Shown piece after piece: positions 10,976 through 20,447 of a stretch of DNA of 64,000 nucleotides (the first letter of the stretch is position 1; each line of letters opens with the position of its first letter). This DNA comes from Variovorax sp. RA8 (GTDB lineage Bacteria; Pseudomonadota; Gammaproteobacteria; Burkholderiales; Burkholderiaceae_C). A model generated the notes under the pieces. The model searched no databases. It was not told where the DNA came from and saw nothing but the letters and a program-made list of their open reading frames with translations. The DNA is taken from NCBI RefSeq assembly GCF_901827175.1, contig NZ_LR594664.1, forward strand, positions 124,001-188,000, in the 5' to 3' direction. A program made the translations under genes and the position numbers.

Positions 10976-12130
10976 GTGAACTCCCAAACTTCAACCAACG
11001 ACGCATTTGCCAGTCTGGTCCCGCCGGTGTGGCGAGCCTCGACTGTTGTCTTCGATTCGCTCGACGATTTCGTGCATCGGCGCAGCCGCATGCCCGACGG
11101 CTTCAGCTATGGGACGACCGGTACACCCACGCAGCGCGCACTCGAGGTGCGCATCGCCGAGTTGGACGGCGCCGCACATTGCGTCGTTTTCCCTTCGGGG
11201 CAGGCGGCCATCTGCAGCACGCTGCTGGCGCTGCTCAAGAAGGGCGATCACCTTCTGATGACCGACGCCGCCTACGGCCTCGCCAAATCGTTCGCTCTCG
11301 AACGGCTGGAGGCGCTAGGCGTAGAGGTCGAGTTCTACGGCCCGCGCATCGGCGCGGACATCAAACGGCTGATCCGGCCCACAACGCGGCTCATCTGGCT
11401 GGAGTCACCGGGGACAGTGACCATGGAGCTGGAAGACGTGCCGGCCATCGCCGCTGTCGCACGTGCCCACGGCGTGGTGACGGCGATCGACAACACCTGG
11501 GCAAGCCCGCTCGGCTTTTCTGCGCTGGCGCACGGCGTGGACCTGTGCATCCACGCTTGCACCAAATACATGGGCGGCCATTCGGATGTGCTGATGGGCA
11601 GCATCGCCACCAACGACGAGCGCCTGTATCGATCGCTGCGGGGTCTCCAATCGCTGATGGGACTGGCCGTCAGCGCAGAGGACTGCTTCCTCGTGTCGCG
11701 CGGACTGGACACGATGCAGGTTCGGATGGAGCGCCAGGCAGCGAGCGCGCAAGTGATCGCCGACCGGCTCTCAAAGCATCCGTTGGTCCGCCAGATGCTC
11801 TTTCCTGCGCTGCCCGACGCACCGGATCATGCCCTGTGGTCCCGTGATTTCAAGCTGTCGGGATGCCTGATGTCGCTGCAGCTGGTGGACTCGCCTTATG
11901 AGGCCTACCGCGCGATGTTTCGAGAGCTGAAGCTGTTCTCGATCGGCGCGAGCTGGGGCGGCGTGCGCAGCATCGCCGCGTTCTACCCCGCGGAAGAGCT
12001 GGCCAAGCGCCGGTTCTGCGATGTGCGTGGCCCGGTCATCCGCCTGTCGGTCGGCCTGCAGGATCCGCAAGAGCTGCTCGACGAGCTGCTGGGCGCCCTG
12101 AACGCCTTCGAAGCCAGTTGCAATCTTTAG
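10976..12130 (+). CDS. Cystathionine beta-lyase-like PLP enzyme
   Basis: Fold-type I PLP enzyme of the Cys/Met metabolism family, 384 aa. The PLP lysine lies in ACTKYMGGHSDVLMG. The phosphate-binding region is FPSGQAAI, and DNTWASP carries the Asp that contacts the pyridine nitrogen. By family it cleaves cystathionine, cystine or a related thioether to release thiol. It starts at GTG 10976 without a clear ribosome site. It is followed after 22 bp by an amino-acid ABC importer, so uptake plus beta-elimination of a sulfur amino acid is plausible. Confidence 0.88.
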   Translation: MNSQTSTNDAFASLVPPVWRASTVVFDSLDDFVHRRSRMPDGFSYGTTGTPTQRALEVRIAELDGAAHCVVFPSGQAAICSTLLALLKKGDHLLMTDAAYGLAKSFALERLEALGVEVEFYGPRIGADIKRLIRPTTRLIWLESPGTVTMELEDVPAIAAVARAHGVVTAIDNTWASPLGFSALAHGVDLCIHACTKYMGGHSDVLMGSIATNDERLYRSLRGLQSLMGLAVSAEDCFLVSRGLDTMQVRMERQAASAQVIADRLSKHPLVRQMLFPALPDAPDHALWSRDFKLSGCLMSLQLVDSPYEAYRAMFRELKLFSIGASWGGVRSIAAFYPAEELAKRRFCDVRGPVIRLSVGLQDPQELLDELLGALNAFEASCNL

Positions 12131-12152
12131 TCCAGAATACTTGGAGCCCGCG

Positions 12153-13055
12153 ATGACTTTCAAACCGATGATCAAGCCCCTTATTGCCGCGGTCGGCTTC
12201 GCGCTGTGCGCCGGAGTGGCCGCGGAGCCGCTGGAGGGCACGCTCAAAAAAATCAAGGACACTGGAACCATCACCGTGGCGACTCGCGGTGCGTCCATTC
12301 CGTTCAACTACCTGGACGACAACAACAAGCAGACGGGCTTCGCCTGGGACATTTCGCAGCGCGTGGTCGAGCAGGTAAAGAAGGACTTGAAGCTCGCGAA
12401 GTTGGAGGTCAAGACCCTGGAGGTCACGCCGCAGACGCGCATTCCACTGGTGGCCAACCAGACCGTCGACCTGGAGTGCAGTTCCACCACCAACAACGCC
12501 GAGCGGCAGAACCAGGTTTCCTTCTCGACCACCTTTTTCGTGGTCGGAGCGCGCCTGCTCGTGCGCAAGAATTCGGGGATCAAGCACTGGTCCGACCTGG
12601 TCGGCAAGAACGTCGTCGTCAGCGCAGGAACGACCGCCGAGCGCATGCTGCGGCGCCTCAACGAGCAGAACAAGTGGGGCATCAACATCATCCTGGCGAA
12701 GGACATCAACGAGAACTTCCTGACGGTCGAAACCGGACGGGCGGTTGCGGCCACCCAGGACGACATCATTCTCTTCAGCAACATCGCTCGCGCCCGGAAT
12801 CCGGCCGACTGGGAGGTGGTGGGTGTGCCCCAACAGAAAGAGGCCTACGGCTGCATGCTGCGAAAGGGCGACGTCGCCTTCAAAAAGCTGGTCGACAACG
12901 TGATCGTGGGGATGATGCGTTCCGGAGAGTTTGCGTCGCTGTACGAGAAATACTTCCTCAAGCCGATCGCCGTGAAGGGGAGCGTCACCGTCAACTTCCC
13001 GATGTCGACCGACATGCAGGAGCTCATCCGCAACCCGAACGACCAGCCGCTGTGA
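12153..13055 (+). CDS. Amino-acid ABC transporter substrate-binding protein
   Basis: Periplasmic solute-binding protein, 300 aa. A signal peptide (ending GVAAEP) is followed by an SBP_bac_3 domain (TGTITVATRGASIPFNY, DLECSSTTNN). It resembles the glutamate/aspartate-binding GltI group. The ATG at 12153 has GGAG 6 nt upstream. It is the first of four importer genes and directly follows the lyase gene. The substrate is not readable; a dicarboxylic or sulfur amino acid is likely from context. Confidence 0.9.
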   Translation: MTFKPMIKPLIAAVGFALCAGVAAEPLEGTLKKIKDTGTITVATRGASIPFNYLDDNNKQTGFAWDISQRVVEQVKKDLKLAKLEVKTLEVTPQTRIPLVANQTVDLECSSTTNNAERQNQVSFSTTFFVVGARLLVRKNSGIKHWSDLVGKNVVVSAGTTAERMLRRLNEQNKWGINIILAKDINENFLTVETGRAVAATQDDIILFSNIARARNPADWEVVGVPQQKEAYGCMLRKGDVAFKKLVDNVIVGMMRSGEFASLYEKYFLKPIAVKGSVTVNFPMSTDMQELIRNPNDQPL

Positions 13056-13092
13056 TCGCCGGCCGTTGCGATCTCATGAACCGTCTCACACG

Positions 13093-13830
13093 ATGCACTA
13101 CGCCTGGGATTGGCTGATCTTCTTCAAACCCTCGGTCACCGGGGAGGGCTTCTACGGCCTGATGCTGCTACGTGGACTGTTGTGGACAGTGCTCCTGTCT
13201 TTGATGGCTTGGACGCTGGCGCTGGGCATAGGCCTGGTCGCCGGCGTGGCGAGGACGCTTCCCAACCGTGCAGCGCGCTACCTCTCCACGGTGTACATCC
13301 ACTGTTTCCGCAACACCCCGCTGCTGGTCCAGCTGTTCCTCTGGTATTTCGTCGTGCCGGAACTGTTGCCCATCGAATGGGGCAATGCGGTCAAGCAGAT
13401 GAATCCGACGACCAACCAGTTCCTCACGGTGTTGGTCGGACTGACGCTCTACACGGCCGCGAAGGCGGCCGAGCAGGTGCGTGCAGGCATCGAATCGGTG
13501 CCACACAGCCAGAAACAGGCGGCCATGGCGCTCGGGCTGGGGACCGCGGCGGCCTACCGGCATGTGATCCTGCCGCAGGCACTGCGCATCGTCATTCCGC
13601 CGCTGACCTCGGACTTTCTGAACGTGTTCAAGAACTCGGCCGTGGCGCTCACCATCGGGCTCATGGAGCTGACCGGGCAGACGCGCCAGCTTAGTGAGTT
13701 CAGCGCCCATCCGTTCGAGGCGTTCATCGCCGCGACGGTCATCTACATGGCGATTACCTACGGCGTGATCGTGCTGATGCGCCGTATCGAGATCCGGGTG
13801 CGCGTGCCGGGCCTATTGGGAGGCACCTGA
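13093..13830 (+). CDS. Polar amino-acid ABC transporter permease
   Basis: Inner-membrane permease (HisM/GltJ type), about 245 aa. It has several transmembrane helices and the EAA loop pattern AAMALGLGTAAAYRHVILPQALRIV, given here only as a motif region around 13520-13590. The end overlaps the next permease start by one base (TGATG). The ATG at 13093 is the best start; no strong ribosome site precedes it. Confidence 0.9.
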   Translation: MHYAWDWLIFFKPSVTGEGFYGLMLLRGLLWTVLLSLMAWTLALGIGLVAGVARTLPNRAARYLSTVYIHCFRNTPLLVQLFLWYFVVPELLPIEWGNAVKQMNPTTNQFLTVLVGLTLYTAAKAAEQVRAGIESVPHSQKQAAMALGLGTAAAYRHVILPQALRIVIPPLTSDFLNVFKNSAVALTIGLMELTGQTRQLSEFSAHPFEAFIAATVIYMAITYGVIVLMRRIEIRVRVPGLLGGT

Positions 13831-14519
13831 TGGGTTACGACTTCGACTGGGCGTCTTTGCAGCGCGCCTGGCCATACCTGATGCAGGGCCTGCAGATGAC
13901 CGCCTTCCTGGTGGTGGTCGCCATGGCTGCGGGCATCGCTCTTGGAACCCTGCTGGCGATCACCCGCATCTTCGGGCCGCGTCCGATCGCGACCGCCGTT
14001 GCCGGCTATGTGAACCTGTTCCGCTCGATTCCGCTGATTCTCACGATCCTGTGGATCTACTTCCTGATGCCCGTGGTGCTCAGAACCGCCACCGGCGATC
14101 CAAACCTCACCGTTGGACCGATCTATGCGGCACTGGTGGCCTTCGTGCTCGCGGAGTCCGCCTACTACTGCGAGATCATCCGCGCCGGCATCGGCAGCGT
14201 TCGCGCGGGGCAGATGCAGGCGGCTCAGTCGCTTGGAATGACGCCCTGGCAGGCCATGCGCCACGTCATCCTGCCGCAGGCGTTTCGCAACATGACACCG
14301 TCGCTGATCAACCAGACCATCGCCCTGCTCAAGGACACATCGCTCGTCTACGTGATCAGTCTGAACGACTTTCTCGGGGCCGCGAGCAAAGTGGGGCAAC
14401 GCGACGGGCGAGTGGTCGAGGTCTACATCCTCGTGGCCGTCGTCTACTTGGCGCTGTGCACGGCCGGTGCCTGGTGGGTCACGCGGCTGCAACGGCGCAA
14501 GACCGCGGCAGCGCTTTGA
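13830..14519 (+). CDS. Polar amino-acid ABC transporter permease
   Basis: Second permease subunit (GltK type), 229 aa. It has transmembrane helices and an EAA loop (AAQSLGMTPWQAMRHVILPQ) that contacts the ATPase. It overlaps the upstream permease stop and is followed directly (TGAATG) by the ATPase gene, so the three membrane/ATPase genes are coupled. Confidence 0.9.
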   Translation: MGYDFDWASLQRAWPYLMQGLQMTAFLVVVAMAAGIALGTLLAITRIFGPRPIATAVAGYVNLFRSIPLILTILWIYFLMPVVLRTATGDPNLTVGPIYAALVAFVLAESAYYCEIIRAGIGSVRAGQMQAAQSLGMTPWQAMRHVILPQAFRNMTPSLINQTIALLKDTSLVYVISLNDFLGAASKVGQRDGRVVEVYILVAVVYLALCTAGAWWVTRLQRRKTAAAL

Positions 14520-15263
14520 ATGAATTCCATGATTGAAATCAAAGGTGTCTCGAAGTGGTACGGCAAATTTCCGGTGCTGACCGAATGCAGCACGAGCATC
14601 CGTGAGGGCGAGGTGGTCGTGGTTTGCGGCCCGTCCGGCTCCGGCAAATCGACGCTCATCAAGACTGTCAATGCGCTCGAGCCCATCCAGCGAGGCAGCA
14701 TCACGGTCAACGGCATCCAGGTCGCCGATCCCGGCACCGACTTGCCGAGGCTGCGCGCCCGGGTCGGCATGGTGTTCCAGCACTTCGAGTTGTTTCCCCA
14801 CTTGAATGTGACAGACAATCTCACGCTGGCGCAGGTTCAGGTACTTAAGCGATCGCGCTCCGAAGCGGTCGAGCGAGGGTTGCGGATGCTCGATCGGGTC
14901 GGACTTTCGGCCCACAAGGACAAGTTTCCGGGTCAGCTTTCGGGCGGACAGCAGCAGCGCGTCGCCATCGCACGGGCGCTGTCGATGGATCCGATCGTCA
15001 TGCTGTTCGACGAGCCGACCTCGGCGCTCGACCCGGAGATGGTCGGCGAGGTACTCGAGGTCATGGTGCAGCTCGCCGGCGAAGGAATGACAATGATGGT
15101 CGTCACGCACGAGATGGGCTTTGCCAGGCAGGTGAGTGACCGGGTGATCTTCATGGACCAGGGAAGAATTGTCGAAGACTGCGCGCGCGACGAGTTCTTT
15201 GGTCGGCCGGAGGGCCGGACACCGCGCGCCCAGGACTTCCTCTCCAAAATCCTGCAGCATTGA
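14520..15263 (+). CDS. Amino-acid ABC transporter ATP-binding protein
   Basis: A 247-aa ATPase of the GlnQ/GltL group. Walker [11 protein letters not shown]-loop, signature [15 protein letters not shown], Walker [14 protein letters not shown] and the H-loop (THEM) are all present. It energises the two permeases encoded just upstream. It starts immediately after the permease stop. It is followed after about 40 bp by the CopI-like gene, which may be a separate unit. Confidence 0.95.
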   Translation: MNSMIEIKGVSKWYGKFPVLTECSTSIREGEVVVVCGPSGSGKSTLIKTVNALEPIQRGSITVNGIQVADPGTDLPRLRARVGMVFQHFELFPHLNVTDNLTLAQVQVLKRSRSEAVERGLRMLDRVGLSAHKDKFPGQLSGGQQQRVAIARALSMDPIVMLFDEPTSALDPEMVGEVLEVMVQLAGEGMTMMVVTHEMGFARQVSDRVIFMDQGRIVEDCARDEFFGRPEGRTPRAQDFLSKILQH

Positions 15264-15301
15264 CAACCAAGTTCTGCGCAGCCTCAACCGAAGGAACCAC
15301 A

Positions 15302-15820
15302 ATGAAATTGATCAAGATATTGGTGCTGGCCAGCTCGCTGGCGCTTTCCGGCGTAGTACTCGCGCATGGCGACGAGGATCACAGCACACCAACCGGTCCG
15401 GTCAAGAAAGAGCAGAAAGACTGGGGAATAGCGGGAGATGCGAAGGCGGCCAAGCGGACCGTCGCCGTCAGGATGACGGACAACATGCGCTTCACGCCCG
15501 ATCGTATCCAGGTGAAGCAGGGCGAAACCGTCAGGTTTTCCTTCAAGAACGACGGGAAGTTGATGCACGAATTCGTCCTGGGCACGAAAAAAGAACTCGA
15601 CGAGCACGCAGCGCTCATGAAGAAGTTTCCCAACATGGAGCACGACGAGCCTTACATGGCGCACGTTGCGCCTGGAAAGACGGGCGAGATCGTCTGGACT
15701 TTCAACCGGCCCGGTGATTTCGACTTCGCCTGCCTTATTGCGGGCCACTACGAAGCTGGCATGGTCGGCAAGGTCAAGGTTGTGGCGGCCTCAGGTGCAC
15801 GGCAAGGTGCCGCGCGCTAG
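15302..15820 (+). CDS. copI: CopI-like periplasmic cupredoxin
   Basis: Periplasmic type-1 copper protein, 172 aa. A signal peptide ending LAHG is followed by a cupredoxin domain. The candidate copper ligands are the His of MHEFVLG and the Cys/His/Met of FACLIAGHYEAGM. The insert rich in Lys/Met/His between strands is typical of CopI. The ATG at 15302 is preceded by GAAGGAA. A paralogue is at 60445-60948. It probably protects periplasmic enzymes from Cu(I), as shown for CopI family members. Confidence 0.88.
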   Translation: MKLIKILVLASSLALSGVVLAHGDEDHSTPTGPVKKEQKDWGIAGDAKAAKRTVAVRMTDNMRFTPDRIQVKQGETVRFSFKNDGKLMHEFVLGTKKELDEHAALMKKFPNMEHDEPYMAHVAPGKTGEIVWTFNRPGDFDFACLIAGHYEAGMVGKVKVVAASGARQGAAR

Positions 15821-15864
15821 TGCCGCTTGGGCAGGCATTTCTCGGCTCGTCGAGTTGGACACGT

Positions 15865-15922
15865 CGATGAGTGACGACAGCGGTGCCGGCTTGCCGGCGA
15901 GGGGGCTGATTTGCGTTGGCAT
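15865..15922 (-). pseudogene. pgm: 5' fragment of phosphoglucomutase
   Basis: A start codon at 15922 opens the peptide ISPLAGKPAP...SLIDV, which matches the conserved N-terminus of phosphoglucomutase. The match ends after about 20 residues. It lies just downstream of the transketolase remnant in the same direction, the order expected of a tal-tkt-pgm cluster. The rest has been deleted up to the copI end. Confidence 0.55.
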
Positions 15923-15929
15923 GGTGCTG

Positions 15930-16469
15930 CTACGCCGCCGGCGCCGGTTGTGCCAACTGTTGTCGGGCGGCGGCGGCGGCGACGTGCGCGGCATCGAAAC
16001 CGACGTGCATTTCGGCGACCTTGCCCGGCGCCGACAACCCGAGCGAACGCATGCCGATGATCGTTGCGCCGCGGCCGACATAGCGCTCCCAACCGAACGG
16101 CGACGCCGCTTCGACCGAGACTCGCGCCGTCACAGTGCGGCAGGACGCTGTCGCGATATTCGGGGCGCTGCCCTCGACAAATCCCAGGACGGCATGCTGA
16201 CGACGCGGGCCGCGATCCCTTCGCTCTTGAGTTGCTCGTAGGCGGCGATGCGTTGCGCAACTTCACTGCACGTCGCCAGCAGCAGCACATCGGGCTTGCC
16301 GTCGGTCGCGTCGGCGAGCACCTCTAAGCGCCCGGCGCTCGCATACCGGCCCCGGTCGAGCGTCCGCAAGACGCAACAGCACCATGCCCGGCATCGCACG
16401 GAACGAGGCGAGTCGCTCGATCGGCTGGTGCATCGGCCCGTTCTCGATAGCTCGAGCGACAGCCGTCAA
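15930..16469 (-). pseudogene. tkt: C-terminal fragment of transketolase (frameshifted)
   Basis: Three frames together carry transketolase C-terminal blocks: [19 protein letters not shown] (16469 side), then [20 protein letters not shown], then VSVEAASPFGWERYVG near the end. At least two frameshifts separate them, and the whole N-terminal thiamine-binding part is missing. Its upstream edge is joined directly to a transaldolase fragment. It is non-functional. Confidence 0.8.
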
Positions 16470-16772
16470 CGCCGCCGGTCGTGTCGTGCACCGGTCGGAA
16501 CAGGTTGTCCGTGCGCTTCAGGTCTTCGAGGGCGAGTTCGAAGAACAAGCCCTTACCCGACTCACCTTCGCCCGCCTTGCGGCGGATCGCCTCATCGTAG
16601 AAGTCGGACTTGCCGATCGCCTGCTCGAAGACCGTCGGGTTCGAGGTGAGCCCGGTCACCGCGAAGTCGTCGATGTAACGTCCCAGCGTGCCGCCGGGCA
16701 GCAGCCCGAGCGTGATGTTGTCAAGCCAGAGGCTTTGGCCCCAAGGTCGTGCAGCTGTTGTGTCGCGTTCAT
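16470..16772 (-). pseudogene. tal: N-terminal fragment of transaldolase
   Basis: Starts MNATQQLHDLG at 16772 with GGAG upstream. A two-base insertion near 16740 then shifts the frame; in the corrected frame it continues LPGGTLGRYIDDFAVTGLTSNPTVFEQAIG. After HDTTGGVDG it stops matching transaldolase and runs into transketolase sequence. The catalytic Lys region is absent. It overlaps the HAD gene stop (ATGA), so it was once the next gene of that operon. Confidence 0.8.
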
Positions 16773-17255
16773 GAGTTCTCCTGCAGTTCGTCGCCGGCCG
16801 GGCGCTGCCTCGGCAAGGCCGGCAGATCGACGTCCGCCAGATTGCCGATGCGCTCCAGCGGGATGTCGCCTGGGGGATAGCTTGCGAGTTTGTGCCGGTC
16901 GAAGGCGTAGTGTCCCTGGCGCAGAACTACCGTCGTCAGTCGTTGGCCCAGGGACTGTTTCATCGCGGGGAGGACGCGCAGCTTGTCGTCCACCATCACG
17001 TAGTGGCGCGCGGGATAGTGCCACTGCACCGTGTCGAGCATCAGATCCTTAATGTAGATCAGCACGCGGCCATCGACGGCTTGCCAGAGCCCCAGCGCTG
17101 AACCTTGCGCGACCGGAGCACCACATCGCCGTCCGACCGGATCACCGTCGGGCTGAATGTGCTCGATGGCGCGAAGCGCGCCAGTAAACAGCCGGTCGGC
17201 GAATGGGTAGTCGATGAGAAACGTCGACATCTGCAGCAGCCGCGGGTCGTTCATC
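16769..17255 (-). pseudogene. HAD hydrolase, 3' part (split by insertion)
   Basis: C-terminal two thirds of a haloacid dehalogenase-like hydrolase: DPRLLQMSTFLIDYPFADRL, then LWQAVDGRVLIYI and QWHYPARHYVMVDDKLRVL with the motif III/IV acidic residues. A pair of compensating frameshifts scrambles about 15 residues near 17110. The N-terminal third, with the catalytic DVDNT motif, lies at 18207-18408 on the other side of an IS110-type remnant. Confidence 0.75.
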
Positions 17256-18206
17256 GCAGCGCTCATATCAGTTGCTCCACCGCGCGTTGCGCGACCCACG
17301 ACGCATGAAACCTTGTTGTAATTGAGGGGTGGCGTCCGGCACAGAGGTCGGTTTGTACTTGGTGCCTCGAACCCGTATATCAGTTGGACCCGCGGCTCCA
17401 CGAGCACCCCGCACTGTCGCCCGGGGCGTTGCGCCCCTGAGCACGCATCTCAGACTTCGATGACGTGGGCCGCACGCCGATGTCGCCGCACATTGGAGGC
17501 GATCATGGAAGTCATCTATCCTCGCTGCGCGGGATTGGACGTGCACAAGCAGACGGTGGTGGCGTGCGTGCGCATCGCCGGCGACGGCCCCCCGTTGCAG
17601 GAAGTGCGCACCTTTACCACCACCACCTCGGGCCTGTTGGCCCTGGCCGATTGGCTCGACTCGTTCGGCGTCGAGCATGTGGGTATGGAGGCCACGGGCG
17701 TGTACTGGAAGCCGGTGTGGCATGTGCTCGAAGGCCACTTCGAACTGGTGCTGGCCAACGCCGCGCGCGTGAAGAACGTGCCTGGGCGCAAGACCGATGT
17801 CAACGACTCGATGTGGCTGGCCGATCTGCTGGCCCATGGCCTGATCCGCGCCAGCTTCGTGCCGCCGGTGGCCGTGCAGGAACTGCGCACCCTAACGCGC
17901 ACGCGCAAGCAGTTCGTGCGCGAGAGGAGCGCCCATGCCCAGCGCATCGAGAAGGTGCTCGAAGACGCCAACCTCAAGCTCAGCGTCGTGCTCAGCGACA
18001 TCCTGGGCAAGAGCGCGCGCGGTGCTGCAGGCCATCATCGATGGCCACGACGACCCCGAGCGCCTGATCTGCTGCATTGGCCGCGTCAAGGCCAGCCGCG
18101 CCGAGTTGCTGGAGGCGCTGCGCGGGCGCGTCAGTGCGCACCACCGCTTCATGCTCAAGCTGCACCTGGGGCACATCGACGCGCTGGACAAGGCCATCGC
18201 CCGGCA
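17256..18206 (+). mobile_element. IS110-family element remnant inside the HAD gene
   Basis: The minus-strand HAD gene is interrupted by this plus-strand block of about 950 bp. It holds an untranslated leader of about 250 bp and a truncated IS110-type transposase. The right edge falls within the transposase coding region, so the element is incomplete. Boundaries are estimated from where HAD coding resumes. IS110 elements normally make no target duplication, and none is evident. Confidence 0.65.
17505..18206 (+). pseudogene. IS110-family transposase, frameshifted and truncated
   Basis: Starts MEVIYPRCAGLDVHKQTVVA at 17505, with GGAGGCGATC upstream. It shows the DEDD-type N-terminal features (GLDVHK, MEATGVYW, RKTDVNDSMWLADLL). 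A frameshift near 18015 moves the reading frame to AVLQAIIDGHDDPERLI. The coding match ends near HIDALDKAIARH, so the Ser-containing C-terminal domain is missing and the element should be inactive. Confidence 0.8.
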
Positions 18207-18408
18207 CGCGATTGCGCTGCAATGCACCCAAGTAATCGGCGTAGCCAAACTCGCTGCGCAACTGCTCGAATATCGACCAACAGCGATCCGCACTCGCGCT
18301 GCCGAACGCTTGTTCAAAGTGGTCCCCGAGGGCGCTGACCACGCGGTCGTTGTCGAGTAGGGTGTTGTCGACGTCGAACAGAAACACCAGGTCGTAGGGC
18401 GCGCTCAT
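18207..18408 (-). pseudogene. HAD hydrolase, 5' part (split by insertion)
   Basis: N-terminal fragment starting MSAPYDLVFLFDVDNTLLDN, where DVDNT is HAD motif I with the nucleophile Asp. It ends at YADYLGALQRNR, where IS110-derived sequence begins. The start overlaps the stop of the small gene at 18405-18596 (ATGA). Together with 16769-17255 it would make a hydrolase of about 230 aa. Confidence 0.75.
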
Positions 18409-18596
18409 GGCTTCATCGCTTTCGGCGCGCGGCGCTGGCGGAGGGCGAAGTTCCGATCCTCGGGCAGCTGCAGAACCGTCTCGACCATCAGGTCGGGCGT
18501 GAGCAACGGCGGCGACGCGAACTCGAGCGGGCTCCGCTCGCCGCTCGCAAGGCACTTCACATGGGGGTCGCCGATACAGACCACCAGGACTTTCAT
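18405..18596 (-). CDS. Hypothetical 63-aa protein
   Basis: Starts MKVLVVCIGDPHVKC at 18596 and ends overlapping the HAD start codon. The sequence GERSPLEFASPPLLTPDLMVETVLQL has no feature I recognise. Its overlap with the HAD start supports past translation in the operon, but the neighbouring genes are decayed and its function is unknown. Confidence 0.4.
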   Translation of the reverse strand: MKVLVVCIGDPHVKCLASGERSPLEFASPPLLTPDLMVETVLQLPEDRNFALRQRRAPKAMKP

Positions 18597-18619
18597 AGGG
18601 GCTCGCCGCGCTGCCGGCG

Positions 18620-20443
18620 TCATGACGTCTGCGCGACCGCCGCAGGGCGCTCGCCTCGCGTGCACGAGTGCTTGATCCTGTGCTGCGGCAGCGACAGCAG
18701 CCGGGCGGTGTTGACCAGCGCCATGTGGGTCAGTGCCTGCGGAAAGTTGCCCAGCATCCGGCCGGTGTGCGGGTCCAGTTCTTCAGACAGCAGGCCGACG
18801 TCGTTGCGCAACGCGAGCAGCCGTTCGAACAGCGCCTCTGCTTCGTCGCGCCGCCCGGTCAGCGCCAAGCTGTCGGCGAGCCAGAACGTACATGGCAGGA
18901 AGGCGCCTTCGCCGGGCGGCAGGTTGTCGACACCGGTGGCAGTCGCGTAGCGCAGCACCAGGCCGCCGGCCATCAGTTCGCGCTGGATCGCGTCGACCGT
19001 CGCACGTACCCGCGCATCGTCGGGCGGTAGGAAACCGACCAGTGGGATCAGCAGCAGGCTGGCGTCGAGGTCGGATGCGCCGTAGTACTGAACGAAGCTG
19101 TTGCGCCGAGCATCGAAGCCGGCGTCGCAGACCTGCGCGTGGATCGCGTCGCGCGTGCGTCGCCACGCATCGATCGGCCCGTCCAGCCCGAAATGTTCGA
19201 CCGCCTTGACGGCGCGGTCGAAGGCGACCCAGGCCATCACCTTCGAATGCGTGAAGTGCCGCCGTGGCCCGCGAATTTCCCAGATGCCCTCGTCGGGCTC
19301 GCGCCAGTGCGTGTCGAGAAAGTTGAGCAGCGCCCGCTGGATCCGCCAGACATGCGGCTCGGTGGCGAGGCCGGCGGCACGCGCCAGGTGCAGCGTGTCC
19401 ATCACTTCGCCGTAGATGTCGAGCTGGAACTGCCTGGCCGCTGCGTTGCCGACGCGCACCGGCGCGGCGCCACGATAGCCGGGCAGCCAGCCGAGTTCGA
19501 CTTCGTCGAGACGGCGCTCACCGGTCACGCTGTAGAGGTTCTGCAGGTCCGCCGGGCTGCCGGCAACGGCGCGCAGCAGCCACTCGCGCCAGGCGACCGC
19601 CTCGCCGGTGTAGCCGGCGAGCAGTAGCGCGTTGAGCGTGAAGGTCGCGTCGCGCAGCCAGCAGTAGCGGTAGTCCCAATTGCGCACGCCGCCGCCCTGT
19701 TCGGGCAGCGAGGTAGTGGGCGCCGCGACGATGCCGCCGCTGGGCGCGTAGGTCAGCGCTTTCAGCGTGATCAGCGAGCGCAGCACCTCGGAGCGCCAGC
19801 GACCCTGATAGCTGCCGCGCTGCGACCATTCGAGCCATTCGCGCTGCGTCTCCAGCAAGGTTTGCTCGGGATCGATCGCTGGCTGCATCGGTACGTGCGA
19901 AGGGCGATAGTTGAGCACGAACGGGACGCGTTCGCCGGCGCCGACTTCGAACCGGGCCACAGTCTTCATCTGCTCGCCATGCGTGCATACCGCGGTGTGC
20001 AGTTCCAGCGTGTCCGGCCCGGCGGTCGCGAGCAGCGTGCCGTGCGCCTTGTGCACCCACGGCACGATCGAACCATAGTCGAAGCGAATTACCAGTTCGG
20101 TGCGCATCCGTACGCGCCCGCTCAGGCCCTCGACAATGCGCACGATGTCCCAGCGCTCGTTCGACAGTGGCATGCTGTCGATGACGCGCACCGCGCCCTC
20201 ATCATTCTCGAACTCGGTTTCCAGGATCAGCGTGCCGTCGCGGTAGCGGCGCCGCACCGTGCTCACCCCCTGACACGGCGCGATCAGCCAGCGCCCATGG
20301 TCCGGGCCGCCCAGCAAGGCCGCGAAGCAGGCTCCCGAATCGAAACGCGGTATGCACAGCCAGTCGATCGAGCCGTCGCGGCCGACCAGCGCGGCGGTAT
20401 GGCAGTCGCCGATCAGCGCGTAGTCTTCGATGGGCAGCGGCAT
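18620..20443 (-). CDS. Glycoside hydrolase family 15 (glucoamylase/trehalase-like)
   Basis: A 607-aa cytosolic protein, full length for bacterial GH15. An N-terminal beta-sandwich (IEDYALIGDCHTAALVGRDG, IDWLCIPRFDS) is followed by an (alpha/alpha)6 barrel. The barrel has NWDYRYCWLRDATFTLNAL and a region near the end (GLLSEELDPHTG) that carries the catalytic Glu pair in the family. It hydrolyses alpha-glucosides such as trehalose or maltodextrin. The start at 20443 is inferred from homology. It is the only gene of the decayed sugar cluster that reads intact. Confidence 0.88.
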   Translation of the reverse strand: MPLPIEDYALIGDCHTAALVGRDGSIDWLCIPRFDSGACFAALLGGPDHGRWLIAPCQGVSTVRRRYRDGTLILETEFENDEGAVRVIDSMPLSNERWDIVRIVEGLSGRVRMRTELVIRFDYGSIVPWVHKAHGTLLATAGPDTLELHTAVCTHGEQMKTVARFEVGAGERVPFVLNYRPSHVPMQPAIDPEQTLLETQREWLEWSQRGSYQGRWRSEVLRSLITLKALTYAPSGGIVAAPTTSLPEQGGGVRNWDYRYCWLRDATFTLNALLLAGYTGEAVAWREWLLRAVAGSPADLQNLYSVTGERRLDEVELGWLPGYRGAAPVRVGNAAARQFQLDIYGEVMDTLHLARAAGLATEPHVWRIQRALLNFLDTHWREPDEGIWEIRGPRRHFTHSKVMAWVAFDRAVKAVEHFGLDGPIDAWRRTRDAIHAQVCDAGFDARRNSFVQYYGASDLDASLLLIPLVGFLPPDDARVRATVDAIQRELMAGGLVLRYATATGVDNLPPGEGAFLPCTFWLADSLALTGRRDEAEALFERLLALRNDVGLLSEELDPHTGRMLGNFPQALTHMALVNTARLLSLPQHRIKHSCTRGERPAAVAQTS

Positions 20444-20447
20444 CGCG

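Noticed and set aside
16384..17052. Long plus-strand open frame of about 220 codons
   Set aside because: It lies antisense to the transaldolase and HAD remnants, has no ribosome site or known motif, and is explained by high GC content.
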